Shown here piece after piece: positions 11,001 through 26,000 of a stretch of DNA of 64,000 nt (position 1 is the stretch's first letter; every line of letters begins with the position of its first letter). Where the stretch lies: assembly GCA_914767715.1 (NCBI GenBank), contig OU612067.1, forward strand, positions 1,922,001 through 1,986,000, in the 5' to 3' direction. The notes beneath the pieces are model-generated. The model worked only from the letters and a program-made list of their open reading frames with translations, did no database searches and had not been told where the DNA came from. The position numbers were made by a program, and so were the translations under genes. This DNA comes from Membranipora membranacea (Eukaryota; Bryozoa; Gymnolaemata; Cheilostomatida; Membraniporidae).

Positions 11001-14000
11001 CAGAGTTTTTACGCTGTAACAGTAGCTCATGCGCAGCAGAACTCGAGACATTGTTCTCGGGTATATGGAGAGAAGAAGACATCCCACAAGACTGGAGGCG
11101 CGGCGTGATCATCAAACTGCCCAAGAAAGGAGACCTGAGTAAGACAACATATTGGAGGGGTATTACTCTACTACCGTATATCAGTAGAATATTTCTGAAG
11201 ATTTTACATCACCGAATTGCCGGAGCCCTAGAGGAGAACAGAAGTCTAGATGAAGAGCAAGCAGGTTTTCACAGCGGAAGAAGTTGTACAGACCACATAT
11301 TTACACTGAGGAACATCATAGAACAATGTGAAGAATGGAGGATGCCCCTGTACGTCAATTTTATTGATTTCAGGAAAGCTTTTGACAGCATTCATCGGGA
11401 GAGCATGTGGAAAGTGATGAAGTTTTATGGTATCCCTGATAAACTCATCACTCTGACACGGGCGTTCTACACCGGGTATGCGTGTAAAATGCAAGGCGGA
11501 GCAGAGGACGATTACTTCGAAGTAAAATCAGGAGTTAGACAGGGCTGCGTAATCTCACCTCTGTTATTTATCATGGCTACAGACTTCATAATGAAGCAAG
11601 TACAAGCGACACATCGAACTGGACTCCGATGGAATCTGACAACCAAGCTGAATTATCTAGCTTATGCAGACGATGTCGCGCTATTTTCTACAACACATGC
11701 AGGGATGCAAACAGTTACAGACAAGCTCATAACAACAGCGAGTAAAGCGGGATTGCACATCAATGAACAAAAGACGAAAGTTTTGAGGATTCATCGAGAT
11801 GGAATGGGCCCTGCATCTAACAACAATTTCACAGTCAGCAACAAGTCACTTGAGTTTGTAGAAAACTTTTTGTATCTTGGTGCGAAAATTGATGCGTCTG
11901 GTGGTGCAGCAGCAGATGTCAAGAACCGCATCAACTCTGCAACTACAGCCTTTTACAGACTGAACAAGGTGTGGAGATCAAGAAGTATGAGCAACCATCT
12001 CAAGTTCAAAATCTACAACTCGAACGTGGTGTCTGTGCTCCTCTATGGATGTGAAACATGGCGAATGACGAAAGTGGATATGGACAAACTGGAGGTATTT
12101 CACATGAACTGCTGCCGTCGGATATTGAAAATATATTGGTGGTCCAAAACTTCCAACTTGGAAGTATGTGAACGCAGCAAGCAGAAACCAGTCTCTCAGC
12201 ACATTGAAGTTAGAAGATGGAGATACCTAGGACACAGCCTAAGAAGGAAGGAATCTCTCCCTCACACCAGTCTCGGATGGGCCCCTGAAGGCACCCGAAG
12301 GAGAGGGCGACCCAATCAGACTTGGCGAAGAACGGCGCTCAAACAGATGAAGGTACACAAAATCAAGTCGTGGGCGGAGGCTAGCGAGATGGCTAGAGAT
12401 CGAGAAAGATGGAAGGGAAAAAGAGAAGGCGATTCTGGCGCAATATTCCACTAGGAGTTCTGCAACATAAGTCAAGTCAAGTAAGTCAATGACAGTCAGT
12501 GTTGTGAGTTATGAGACGATGCTATTGGTCATTTACAATAATAGGCTGAATCTTAACAAAACAGGTAAATTTGTTAGGATTGTTTAATTTGATTTCCTCA
12601 TTCTGCGCATGCTCAGCTCTGGGCATGAGCTGATCTCTGCAAAATTGAGTCTCGGAATTCCGAAGCCATCTGATTGGCTACCTGCTCTGGTGACATACTC
12701 CCAAAGCGTGCGGATTTGTTATTAATAGTTATCCTCTCTTGTCTTTATTAGCTGCTTTTGATTGACAGTTTATGCAGGGGGTCTCCCATTTCCCCTTTCC
12801 AAAGTTGCAATCAGAACCCAAACTAAACTCATTGTTCTTGCACATGCTCAAATTCAAGTCACGCATGATGCATACTTAGCCTTACGACACCTGCTTTGTG
12901 GTAATGATAGCCTAGTTTATCAGTGATCTACATGTCCAGTCAGATCACGAGAGTCAGTATGATAATTCCTTTCAATTTTGTGTGCAAAGTCCTTAACAGT
13001 AACTAGTCAACAACAACATGTGCTTGGGTAACTATCAAAAAATTGTGATTGGGCTGTTTTCTCTAAAATCTGGAGGAAATAGTGAGATTTACAAAAAGTG
13101 GGAGGTGGGTGTAAAAATCTGGAGGGTCACGCCTAAATCGGGAGACTTGGCAAGTATGCCGGTTTGGGTTCACGTACGAACTGCTCAATTGTCACTTCTT
13201 GGGGCAAGCGTCCACATTGAGAGAAAATGAGAAAATACTGCCATTCAAATTATGAAACTAAAAACTATTCTGTAACACTCAAGACCATCAATTTCCAATC
13301 TAGTAATTTCAAGATAATATATGAACTGATCATAAAGAACAATTCAAGTTCACAGGTAGTAGTGAGGCCGGTTAGTGGTGGGGTCGGTTAGCGTTGATGG
13401 CTGTCATAAGCATTCCGATCGTCTCACCTTGACTTATTATTTGGTCAGACATTCCGAGTTTATATCGTGAATAATCTCCAATCAGCGAATTAAATCCGAC
13501 CACTCCGGCAGCAAATAGAAATGTAGATATTATGTAGCAGCTGTACTGCAACAGAAAATATTTACTTACTTATTCTCTTTTTCTAATAGGCTGTTTTCAT
13601 CAAACTAAAAAGATTGTCTTGACGGCCATATTTCGGTGACGCTCTTAATAAACTTTCGAATTTATCAGTTAGAATCATTAACCAAGATAAAGGCTGTGTG
13701 TTAGCAAAGACTCAGCTCTATCAGGGCATCTCCTTGGTTCTATTAGATATTAAAATCGGAAGAAAAATGGATACTGTGGTTGCTGGGTTATATTGTGGGG
13801 CTATTGGATTTTTGAGTTACGGATGTAACTAAATTCAATAAAATAAACATTCAAATTTGGCAGTAAACTCTAAGTTATGAGCTGAGCTGAGCTGAGGTCA
13901 GTCACTATGAATATCAGATAACCAAAGGGCCATAGAACTGCGCTCTGGCACCATGCTGATCTTATCTCATAGAACCCAACTTGTGCTCACCAAGCTGATC

Positions 14001-17000
14001 TTATCTCATAGAACCCAACTTGTGCTCACCAAGCTGAACGTGACTCTAGAGTTCGTAACACCATGGCCTCTGAGGGTTATTAATCTTCTGTTGTTATTTC
14101 TTGAAGGCTACTTTCTGTACTCTTGAAGCCGGTTAAACTTTGGTTTGCATTGCGTATAAAAGTTCATTAATGTGACATAATTTTCAAAAACTCTGACAGG
14201 ACTCCTACTTAAGATACTTGGTTGTTTTACTGTCTCTATGATGCCAATCCAATGTTGCCTCATTATTCACAAACTAACTGAGATTTTTGTCTAATGTATT
14301 CATCACCAAAACAGGATATTAAACCATTCTCTAGTATGTAATTTGTGGTACCATCAATGAAACCCATCAAATGCTATCAAGTATATGCAGCTATGGGGGG
14401 GGGGGATTAATTAAACAAGGGGGCTACTATACCTTTGGTTTCTTAATCAGTAAAAAGACAACATTCCTAGAAATCTCCTGATCATCAACCAGTTCAGCTA
14501 TCGATGCTCCGTGAGTGTTTGATAAGTAATCTCTGAATGATCTTGCGGGGTGGATATCATTTTCCTTCAATTCGCAAGAACAAAAATGGTTGTCGTGAAA
14601 AGAGCAAATATCTGATCATATCAGTTCATACATTTGAATTAGAGATTAGATTTATTGTGCCTTTTCCTACAGTAATTAATCTGAGAAACTACTGTAATGA
14701 ATATAATATCGTGCTTTATTTTGTTCATGCCCATACATTTTTTTACACCATCGGCATATTTCTGAGATAAATTAGGCTTATGTCAATGGTTTTTGTTCCA
14801 GTTCAAGGCACTATTCCTTTGTTTCTGTGAAAATTTTGGTACAGCAGCTGTTCGGTTAAAATATAGTTAGCTGACACATTGCCACAGACTTATTATTTTG
14901 ACTCTAAATATAAATAACAACTTCACATGAATAAACTGGGATTATTTCATTATGCATGATTTAGTATAAAATCAAAGTTATGTTTGTTTGAAATAATAGT
15001 ATTGCTGCCTTCACCAACCAAGTAACGAAAATAAAATGCAATTGCTCATTGACATCAGATTATAAAAACGGAGTATTATGTAATAAAAAAATGACAAGCC
15101 AGAAAAATAAAGCTACTTCGGCTAAGAATTTCAACAATATGATGGTTAACATGGATAAAAAAAACTGTTGACAAATCTGAGGGACAATCAATCAGCCCAG
15201 CCTTTCACGATAGGGCCTTGTAGGTTAGTGGTGGCTGCACACACCAATAAAATGTTATTTGCATGTCGCAGCAGTATGATAGGGAAGGTTTGAGAAAGTA
15301 TACTGAATGTTTTTATACGGCGTATGACAGGCTCAACATGTATTCTCACGTTGGCCACTGTTTTTGTATTTTGACTTGTCCTGAAGTCATTTGGCTGGCT
15401 CCCTTAGCAGCTGGTGGCGAAATAAACTCAGCTCTTTTGGCAGCAGAACTTCTTTTATTTGAAATCCCCTGTCAGCCATTATTTGATCTCCAGGGTCAAT
15501 ACAGTAAAGTAATCTACTCTGTGTAACAGTGATTCTATCACTGGTACGGCCACCAAAGAATTCCGATACAAAGGAAACACTACCTTGAGGTGTTATACCT
15601 ATGAGACACTTTATTGTGTTATGGTGTTTGTAGTCTGACCATGTAGCAGCCTGGAGCTTGAGATTTGATGGTCTCTGAATGAAAACCTCAGTGCAGTCTA
15701 TGATGCAGCGAAGTTGTTTGGTGGCCATGAACTCCTTTGGCAGTGAGGATCGGGTGTCAACACGGTTGAAAAACACGATCAGTGGTTTTAGAGCCTGAGC
15801 TATGATAGTTAACGTTGCACCAAACATCTTGGAGATATCTGTTACTGAGACATCGAACCTGTAATAAAAATAATAAATATGGATTAATAAAATCTTGCTT
15901 TCAGCCCTTATAACACATACACAAAAATAAAATATCCTTATAAATAATGGTGTCGGGGGGGGGGGGCTCTTTGCTTGTGCAGTGTTTAATAAAATTTCTT
16001 GTCTCAGCATGACAAACTTATAGATTTGATCAAATCAATCCAAGTAATTTGGCTGCCATTTTCATGAGCACATGTTTTTTTTAAAAAGGTCATCATTTTG
16101 TATAATATATAGAGTTCATGAAATAGTGTCTACCTGTCCGCCAAATCTTTATGGAGTATTCCCAGTATGAGTTTCATCAGAACCATGAGCACTCTCTCCT
16201 CCGATCTCAGCTACTGTGTAGGCTTTTTAGCTGCTGGTATCCACTTGCGGTATTTAGCAACTACATTAAATCTGATGTTTTTGTGTCTATTTTGGCCCTT
16301 TGGTAGGAGGTCATTGTGATATTTGACAAGAGCTTCGAAGCATTTTATGTTTGGCAGCCCGGTATAAAAACTCACATCTGTATCAGCTTTCAGCAGTCTT
16401 TTACTTACAGGCTCCAGGAACTTGGCAAGCATTTTTTCTTGTGTTTTTATTATTATATCCAGTGTGAGGCGGCGCCCTTCTGCATCATTCAGCCTCTTTG
16501 AAAGACGCTTTGCCTTTCTTTATCTCAAGATCACTGAAACATATGTCTTCCATCGCTCAGGTTGATTAATAATATCTGGGGTATAAGATGCTGCCTTTTC
16601 TTCTTGTCTTGCTGAGGAGGTTGAAGCTGTCGGCATGAGGGTTGAGGTCTCCGGATTATAGGCTGGTTTGATGTCATGTTTTTTCTCTTTGATCGCCCTA
16701 TTTGCTCGTTGGTATACTGGAAGGACTGAAAATTTGTTGCAAGTGTCGTACCCTAAGTTATGATTGGTAGCGGTTGGTCGTTGGATGGGTAGCCGTGGAC
16801 GAAGTGCGCACTACATACTCTGGAATGTTGACTAGGCTGCCAGGGTGACTTGTTATCCAGGTCTACTCGTCTGTTCACCAGCAAAACCCACAGCTTTTTC
16901 TCCTCTTCATCTTGAGGAAAGGGGAAAAGCTGGTATGGAAAACACCCACATTCACCTATTAAGAAATATAAATACATCAAAAGTGACCAATATTTGTAAC

Positions 17001-20000
17001 GGTAATGTATGTCTTCGTTATGATAAGCACATATTACGCAATAGTATGTTAAGAGCGTCATAAGTTTTATCAGTAACCAATCAATTTTTCAAAAAAAATT
17101 GCTATCAAAATTTAATTGTCATTTAATAGATAGTGCTTAAAATATTATAGTATGAAGTATATCAATCTTTTAAAGTTTCTTACCTTTTGTCATTGATGAG
17201 TGCTTATCACACATGGTCTTCTTTATAGAGCTCAGCTTTTTTGAGTGATTAGTACAGTTAACAACAGCACAGCTAACTTGCGGCATAATGAAAAAATTCT
17301 GGTTCCAGATATTTAGTCAACTTGTTATGTGTGCTTCTAATAATGTAATGTAATGTTACACTTGTTGCCTTGTTTACACCACATTCCATAGTAATATAAT
17401 CGGCCAATCATAGCTCTCATACTGTTTGGTGTGTTTACAATAATGGCTTGCATCTGCAAGGGTGACCACATTATGACGATGCATGCTACTATTCATTCAC
17501 GCAAAATCAGTAGTCCAAGCTCTGCAGGTATGTTGTAGAGACTGAGGTTTTACATGATTTAGTTATATTGGGTTTGTGGCTTACCCCCCTAGAAAGCTTT
17601 GAATTTGCAGTCTGAAGATCTCACCCAATGGTTTTTTATATGAAGTACCTCACCCATAAAACAAGAGGAGACAACTCTTGTTTATTAAAAACAGGTGACA
17701 AATAATGCAGGAAACTGGTGTATTCAACATAAATAATATTTCCCTGAGTGTCATACACAACGGCTGTTGTATAGTATTCCATACATATTTTAAAGTTTAG
17801 CAAACTGTCATTCTGCTCACCATTTTATCTGCTTCCGTATTGATCTTATCTTCATCCTCACCATGAATATGTCTGATCAACAAATCTAAACTCGACTGTC
17901 TCTTTGTCAATTTCACCTTCTCCCTGTGAACAGTTCATAATTAGTGTACTTTAACATCTGAGTTGTCACATTTTTTTATCACATTTGATAAAACAAAAGA
18001 CCATATCTGTAGAAATGAATTAATGATGAACCATATCAACTTTAGTGGGTAATAAGGCAACAATCGATGGGCTAACCATCTTTTTAGATAAGAGAATTAT
18101 TAATGATCAATTATTAACCAATAAATGTGGGTTAGAGCCAATGAGTAAGTAATTATAAAAAATGCAACTTATGGTAACACCCAAGTTGTGATTCATTGTC
18201 GCATACCCTGTGTGACATCAAAAGTTTAACTCAATATAATCTATGTCTGAGACTATAATTCATGAACTGAGAGGGATATTCTTAATTGACTCTGTAATTG
18301 CCCATTTCAATAGCGATTAAAGTTTAATGACCAACAACCTATATCAATGAGACATCAATCAATTATTACACTAATATGAATTGAGCGAGGTGAGTACTTA
18401 CTTTGTCTGACTATTTACTACACCTGATGCTGTCTCTGTATTACCTGAGTCAGCTCCTTCTGACTGGTCGCCTGCACCTACGCTCACATTAAACACTCCT
18501 TTCTTTTTACCTTATAATCAGAGAGGCAATTTTTTGTGTTAAAACTCAAGCGAGGGGTTGGGTTAGGGTTCGTCTTAGGGTTCGGGTTAGGGGATGGGTG
18601 AGGGATCGGGTTGGGGTCGGGTTGGGGGTCGGGCGAGAAGTCGGGCTTAGAATAATTGGTGACAAAGCCAAGAAGTCAAAATTGGTTGATCAATTAAAAT
18701 AAATGCATGCAGAGCAAAACCTACAAAAGTAGAGTGGTAGCGAGATAATAGTTACCAGATGGTCTGAGTGAGAATCGCGGTCCTTTAATATCTTGCTGGC
18801 TGCTATCTGCTTCTCCCTGAGGGGTGTTTGGTAGATATAGAAGTCCGCAGATGATGAGCAGTGATAACATTGCTGAACATATCATCTTACACCATACATA
18901 TCCGACTGTGAATATCGCATTTCCTAGCAAACCATAACAAACCATAAAGCATTACTACAATATCCTGAGAAAAGAAAACTATATAATTCAGATCTGAGAC
19001 TACTACACAGCCAACATTCGGTCTGTGCTCACTTATGCATCCCCAATGTGGGGTTCACTTATTGCCAAGCGGTCTCTAGAGAAGATGATACAGGTAGAAA
19101 GGCAAGCGATGAAGGTCATAAACAGTGATATGCACCATGGAGATGCCGTTATATGTCATTATCAGCTGCCATATATCACAGATTTTATAGCTAACCTATC
19201 ACGTAACACCATGTCCAATATTTTCAATGATAAGGGGCACCCACTCAACAAGCTAATAATAAGGAAGAACGGGCGACAGACCCTGGTGTCGCTTGCCACC
19301 CAGATCCCCCGCAGTAGCACAGAGAACTTGGTTTAAAAGTTCAAAATTTACAACAAGCTTATATTTTCTAGCTGTTAGCCGGGCAGGTGCACTTCAGGAC
19401 ATTTTATAGGCATACCTTAAGAAGGGCAAAAAGGTTCATTTGGCAGCTGAAAATACTGGGATCGAATAAGTTCTATCAATGATTTATAATCTTTGGTTCT
19501 ATGATCTTGAGAATACGGTCATCCTTTATAACAAAGATTATAAATTCTGAAGCTTTTGTCACTATAAATAAATTATAAATACTGGAGTCATTGGTAATAA
19601 ACAGTGGCATATATTACCAATCACGGACCACGAAATCCGTGAATGGCTGAATAGCTCACTGTTTATTAAGAATGTTGTTGGTTCGAATCCCAACAAGGTC
19701 AGATTTTTTTCAAATGGGTGCTTTATAACTGGAGCATTTTCACCGTAATCTTCTACTGCTATTGAGTTGTTGTCTGAAAGTACTCAACAGCTCAGTGAGC
19801 TATTGAAATACCTCTCTGTTTGCACTATTTTGCTACTGATATGCAAAAATTTCCGTGGTGGCAGGGCGCTTAAGCGCCCCTCCCACACACTCCCCGCCAG
19901 GCCTACGGCGTGCGGATCGGGCTGCGCCCGATCATTATGCTCATCTCTAAAAAGTCAGTGAGTGAGATTTTTTAGAATATACGCCCCTGGTAATAAATAC

Positions 20001-23000
20001 TGCATGACAAATCATTTAAAAGTAGCAGTTGTGCTTTCAACACAAATTCACTTAAATATATTCTTTCTTACGTAACAAATTGTGTACCAGGTTTCACTTC
20101 CAGTAGCATGTGCTTTCAACACAGATTCAGTTAAATATTTCATTTCTTACATAACAAATTGTGTACCAGGTTTCACTTCAAGGGAGTCAACACCATATTG
20201 TCAATTTATAATCTTTGATATTGTTGCTGTTAATGATATTGTGCAAAAGAGTTGACACTATTATTATTTAAATATCTGTCAGGCATATTGATTATCTTTT
20301 ACAATCACTATTAACTACAACCTATTTAATTTACAGGATGGATATTAGAAATTAGGCAAAAACGAACTTCAAACTTCAAACTGATCATAAAACATATTAA
20401 TACAGATTATTGTTTTTCAGACGAAAACAGTTTTTTTCCAATCAAACATCAAGCATAAATCGTTCATCATTTTTCTGATTACCGTTCGCATTTCTACATC
20501 TTGATTGAATTTTTTTAAAACTCTTTCTCCGTCATAGGAAATACTGTCTGAGCTTACGAACAGGATTAAACCAGGAGTTCACCTCACCAGCCTGGCACTA
20601 CTTCATCAATCCTGAATCTGCTTCTAACTTACCTATTATCAGAGGGAAGATCATAAGTCCTATATTGTAGAATAAAACATTAGCTGCCACAGGAACCAGC
20701 TGCTTTCCAGGAAAATATTTTCCCACTATTGAAAATGTGGCGATAGTGACAAGTGCAGCACCAACACCTGCAAAATGTCACAGATTCATGAAGGCTGTAC
20801 TCTCCTATTACAATTAAAAATTGATATACGATAAATAATAATATTAAAACCTGTATTTCAAGGTAAATGAGAGCTACTGACCTGAAAAGATACCAGTTCC
20901 TAGCAGAGCCATCCAGCCTGCTGTAGCTAATCCAGACATAATCTCGCCAGCAGTCATCAGAACACCACCGATTATCTGAAGCCATCTCTCACCTATCCTC
21001 AGATTTAGGTAGTGCGCTGGTAAACCTTTAATATAAAATCAACGGTAAAACAGTATAAATAATAAAATAGTTATTAAATTATTCAATACATACATGGCTA
21101 AATCAAAAGAAAACCTACGAACACTCCTTGAACCGTCAGACTCAGAGAAGCTTATCATCCTGTCCTAGATCTTAAATTCAATGTCCTTTATATACTTTCA
21201 AGCCAGCCCGCATAGTACATAGACCTTCTAGCGCATATTTGCAAGATACTATTGAAACAATCTAGAAGATTTCTAATAATCGACTCAAATTGAAATAAGA
21301 TAATCAATGACATCAGGCTTCATTAATTCACTCAGTTCATTAAATGTATTTTGGCTTCAAGTTGCTGTAGAGTTATCTTCTCATTTTCATACAATGTCGT
21401 ACTTATTATGAATTAGAAGTTATCCCACTCTGCCTAATTTATCATATCCCGTCCTTGTATCTAGGTACACATACAAACTTAAATGAGAGAATTCTTTACA
21501 GAAGAAGAATCTAGGATCAAAATTGAATGTCTCCAAATATCAGAAATTATACCAGCATACAAGTTCTCTCTTTATACAAGTTTTATTTCAAACTCCAAGC
21601 ACCAAGCAGAACAATCAATTGTGTCAATCTGGTTAAATAACTCTCCGTAAGATAGCTGCAAGATAGCAAGAGAATAGGAAGCGATAGATATTTGATTTTC
21701 TATTTCCAATCCAAATTCAATACTACTGGTTCTAATTTTTGCTGGATGGGGTCAAAGTTTTTGAGTGGGGGGATTAAATGAGGTCGCATAATCTACTGGT
21801 ACTTGCGTCAACCGACCTTATCCAGCGATATGAATTAAATATAAGCCAGGGATACCCATCAAACAGTTATGAAATATTCCAATCCTAAGAAATACACAAG
21901 AAGGCCTGACACTATCACATTTTAAACAAGGATTGATTGAGGAAACAATGTCAATTAAAAATTATTGAAGATTATTAGGGTTGTTTCAAACATAAATTAC
22001 TGTCTTTCAAGTAAAATTTTTAAGAATAGATTGGGCAGTGCTTCTGATTTGTGCGAAAATAAATGTCACGTTAAAATCCCAAATCCTTCCCTCAAAGAAG
22101 CCTTAATAGTAGTAGTATTGTTATGAAGGCATATTATATCAGATATAAAATACTTCTGGTTTCTAGATACTATTTGATTATGTAATATCAGGGCTCTCAA
22201 CCGGGGAGGATTCGAAACCTGAGTTTCGATATTAGCATGTCCCGTAGTGGTATTTTAAAGGTGTAAAACGCCCTGAGCATAAACAGCTGAGGGTACGTCT
22301 GAGATGGCACCGAAAAATTGTCGGGTGAAATACCTGAGACTTGAAGATTATGTGCAAATAATAGCTGGGAAAGCAAGTCAAAAAATGTATGTTGTTAAAA
22401 AAATGTTGCATCTAAGTACAAAGCCATTAGCTTCCATGATGTTCAAAAGTTTTGTAGTTTCCCTCTTGATGTATTGTCTGCCTGTTTTGCACACGAGCAT
22501 ATGTACCATAGACAAGAAATTACTAAGAAAAGTCTTTACTGTTGCCAAGAATTTGAGGCTTGACGTAGGCGACCTCGATATTATTGTGCTGTTTGGCTGA
22601 TGAGCATCACATCATACAAAATTTTCTAGAGCGATGCCCTCAATTGCAAGTTCCATACATTAGTAGCAAGCTCTTTTAATGACAAAGTATATGCATCCTT
22701 TTCTCGCAACATTTCATGTTTGTGATAGCAAGTAAATCAATACAAACCTAGAGCATTTCTTGTAAACATAAAATCGTAAATAATTTTAGATTTGATTCAG
22801 ATGAACCAATTTATATGGACTAACCAAGGCCATCGCCACAGGTGAAAATGAATCCCCATGATGTAAAAATAGGTTTGTAAAAATATTGATTTAAAGGCTG
22901 ACGAATCGAGCCGCCAGGGTAGAAAGGCATATAATTGATGTAATGTGATGCTATTGAAATCATTGCCTGGCTTTATCTGGTTCACCTGAAAAATGACTTT

Positions 23001-26000
23001 TTTAACATTCCTAAAATTCAAATTTCTATTTAGCCATAATAATCGATTTCGCAAATCACTGGGATTGGCAGTGCAGTAAGAGCATAGCTTATCACAAATG
23101 AGATCAAATACCCACAATAAATACCACACATAATTCTCATGCAAAAGTTTGATGTTATCTTTGTTATTCATCTCTGCCAAAAATTAGCAATGCAAGCAAG
23201 GTGATCTAGAATAGAGTACACAATAAGAGGCAAATGCAATAAATAAAGAAAGCGACTTCAACAACAAGCAAACCAATCCTGAGCTGCTGTCAGCAACCAT
23301 CAGAAAACACCACTTGAACAAATTGACAATGCAGTTGCAAATTCCTTGTCACCAATGAATTAATAATTTCAATGGGCTGTCACAACTATCCACACCAAAA
23401 AATAATTTAGATACGATCACTTTGGGTATTATTAGTAATGCCCGAGAACATGGCTTCTCAATATTAAGACGCTGCCAAGCTGAAAGTCAATCTATCGGCT
23501 TTTAAACAAGCAGGTAAGACTTTCCTGGGAAAGCGCATTATTTTGCCACCTTCCAATGATATAAATGTCCAACTATCTGCCTAAAACATCAAGCAGTGTT
23601 GACCCTGTGATCAAATATGCACCGAACTGAACCGAAATGCTTTGACAGAAAGGCAAGTTGGGGTGTAATGTGTTGATATTCAAATAAAAGACTGATTCAT
23701 TCAATCATGTCAAGTTCATTACAAGCTAAATTTTAAAAGCATTCTCAAATGCAAATTGGAATTTAGCCATATTATTTTCACATAAATGACTTGAATAGGC
23801 AGGGCAGTGAGAGCATAGCTTATCACAACTAGAATCTAATACCTGATCATTCATTAATGATATGACATGAATTATTGTAAGGCAACATTTAGCATTGTTT
23901 ATATATTATTTATCTCTGCCAACAAGCAAAATCTGAGTTTTTAGCTCACATTCTAAAATCTCCTGAGAAGCCTGAGTTGAACCCAAAAATCTGATTAACT
24001 CGGGCTTAACCTGAGTGGTTGAGAGCCCTGGTAATATTGTCTGTGATATGTAGTAAATCAATCAAATCAATCAGGTGAAGACCAGAGAAGGCAGGGGAGG
24101 GATTTTGTGTTGCAGCTTAATTTGAGTTAGAAATTTTCCAAATGCAGTCACCAATAGCTCCTCGGCCATATGCCATCAACAGCTTGAAGTCAATATGGTT
24201 AGTTGGGTATCCAGATGAATCACAGTATGAAAGGATATTGCTCACTGTGTTAATGGCTGTGATGCCATACAGAGAGCAAAGAGTTACAGGGGCCTAAGCC
24301 CATGATAATATTCAAAATTGTATTGTGCTAACCTAAATTATTAGCCATCCTTTTGAAAGCCTCTATAAATAAATAAATAAGCAATCACTACTAGTATGCC
24401 TACCTGTAAATATGAGAGCACTACATAGTAAATCATTTGATTGTATGACTAAACAGAGAGACATTGCGACAACACAAACCATCACAAACCAACACAATTA
24501 TGAGATTATGTTGACTTAATCTTGTCACCAAACGATAGCTCATGCGCCTGTTTTTATAAACAATTTAAATTAGCCACACAATTACATATTTTATTATGAA
24601 TAGCAACACATGATAACAATCTATGAGAAGAATGCTGTGTGTACAGCCTCTGCTTACAATATTGATATTGCTAGCATAATGAATAAGAGGGACTACGGTT
24701 GACCAAACCGCCAATTTTTCCAACGTAATATCCCCAGTGCCTGTAGTTATGGCGGTTTTGGTCGACCAAAACCGCCACTGAAGCTGCAAATCATACTTGT
24801 TTTCTTTTGAGTGGCGGTTTTGGTCGACGAAAACCGCCAATGAAAAATTCTTATTTCAGACAGGTCAGGACAAATCCCACCATAAACAGACTGATTATGT
24901 GATATATACCAAGTTCTTCAAGACCGGAAACCTTGTCAGTGCTAGGTACTAGTGACTAGTGCTTTGCAATTAAGCTTGTATTAGTTGGGAAATAGAAACA
25001 TGGCTAGTGCTTATGGTTTCTACGATCAATGCCAATTATGTGACTGTTATTACAGGGGATCAGCCAACCACAGCTATGGATGTGGTCATCCAGCATCTCA
25101 TCATTCATGTAAGTCAACTGCAGGACAGGTTTCACAATATTATCATAGTAATACTTAATTAGTAAGTATGTTAATATGTATGTATGATCAAGGAGTAACA
25201 GGACATCCTTGGTAGTCACTAGTACCTAGCACTGGCAAGGTTTCCGGTCTTGAAGAACTTACGAATAATATATATCACATAATCAGTATATTTATGGTGG
25301 GAGTTGTGCTCACCAATCTCAAACAAGAATTTTTTATTGCCGGTTTTGGTCAACCAAAACCGACAAGAATTTTTTATTGCCGGTTTTGGTCAACCAAAAC
25401 CGACAAGAATTTTTTATTGCCGGTTTCGGTCAACCAAAACCGCCACTCAAAAGAAAACAAATATGATTTGTAGCTAGAGTGGCGGTTTTGGTCGACCAGA
25501 ACCGCCACTAAAAAAGAAAACAAGTATGATTTGCAGCTACAGTGGCGGTGATGGTCGACCAAAACCGCCATAATCACAGGAACTGGGAATATTATGTGGG
25601 AAAAATCGGCGGTTTTGGCCAACCGTAGAGGGACTGCACACATGCAATTGTTTACAGCTTCGCGAGGGAAAACTGTTTGTTTAGTGGTCTAAGTTCCGCC
25701 CCTTTTATAGTAAGCGGCTTATAATTACACACACACTACAACGTTTCTCGCAGCAGATTATACTAGGGCAATCTTTTGCCAGCGAGAGAATAGTCTCATT
25801 GGTTAATTAAGAGTATCTAGTGGCACGTTTATGACTGGAATCATTAAAAGGCTTTGTTTATGGGATATCATTGGCTTATGGCTAACCTTATGATTATATC
25901 GCAGCTTGTAAACACGCTTTGTGTCTGCAGTGAAAAATGAGGAGATAATGAGCAAAGCTAGAATTTCAAGCTCTATTTCATTTTTACTAGCTCTAGTTTT

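Noticed and set aside
10855-11124. Minus-strand frame with SSSISE/GSSSS-rich translation
   Set aside because: Shadow of the RTE-like reverse transcriptase frame on the plus strand.
20680-20985. 101-codon minus-strand frame
   Set aside because: Out-of-frame read-through across transporter exons 2 and 3; the correct frame gives the TM segments.
22797-23180. 127-codon minus-strand frame
   Set aside because: Falls in a duplicated non-coding block inside the hAT-like element; the second copy does not preserve the frame.
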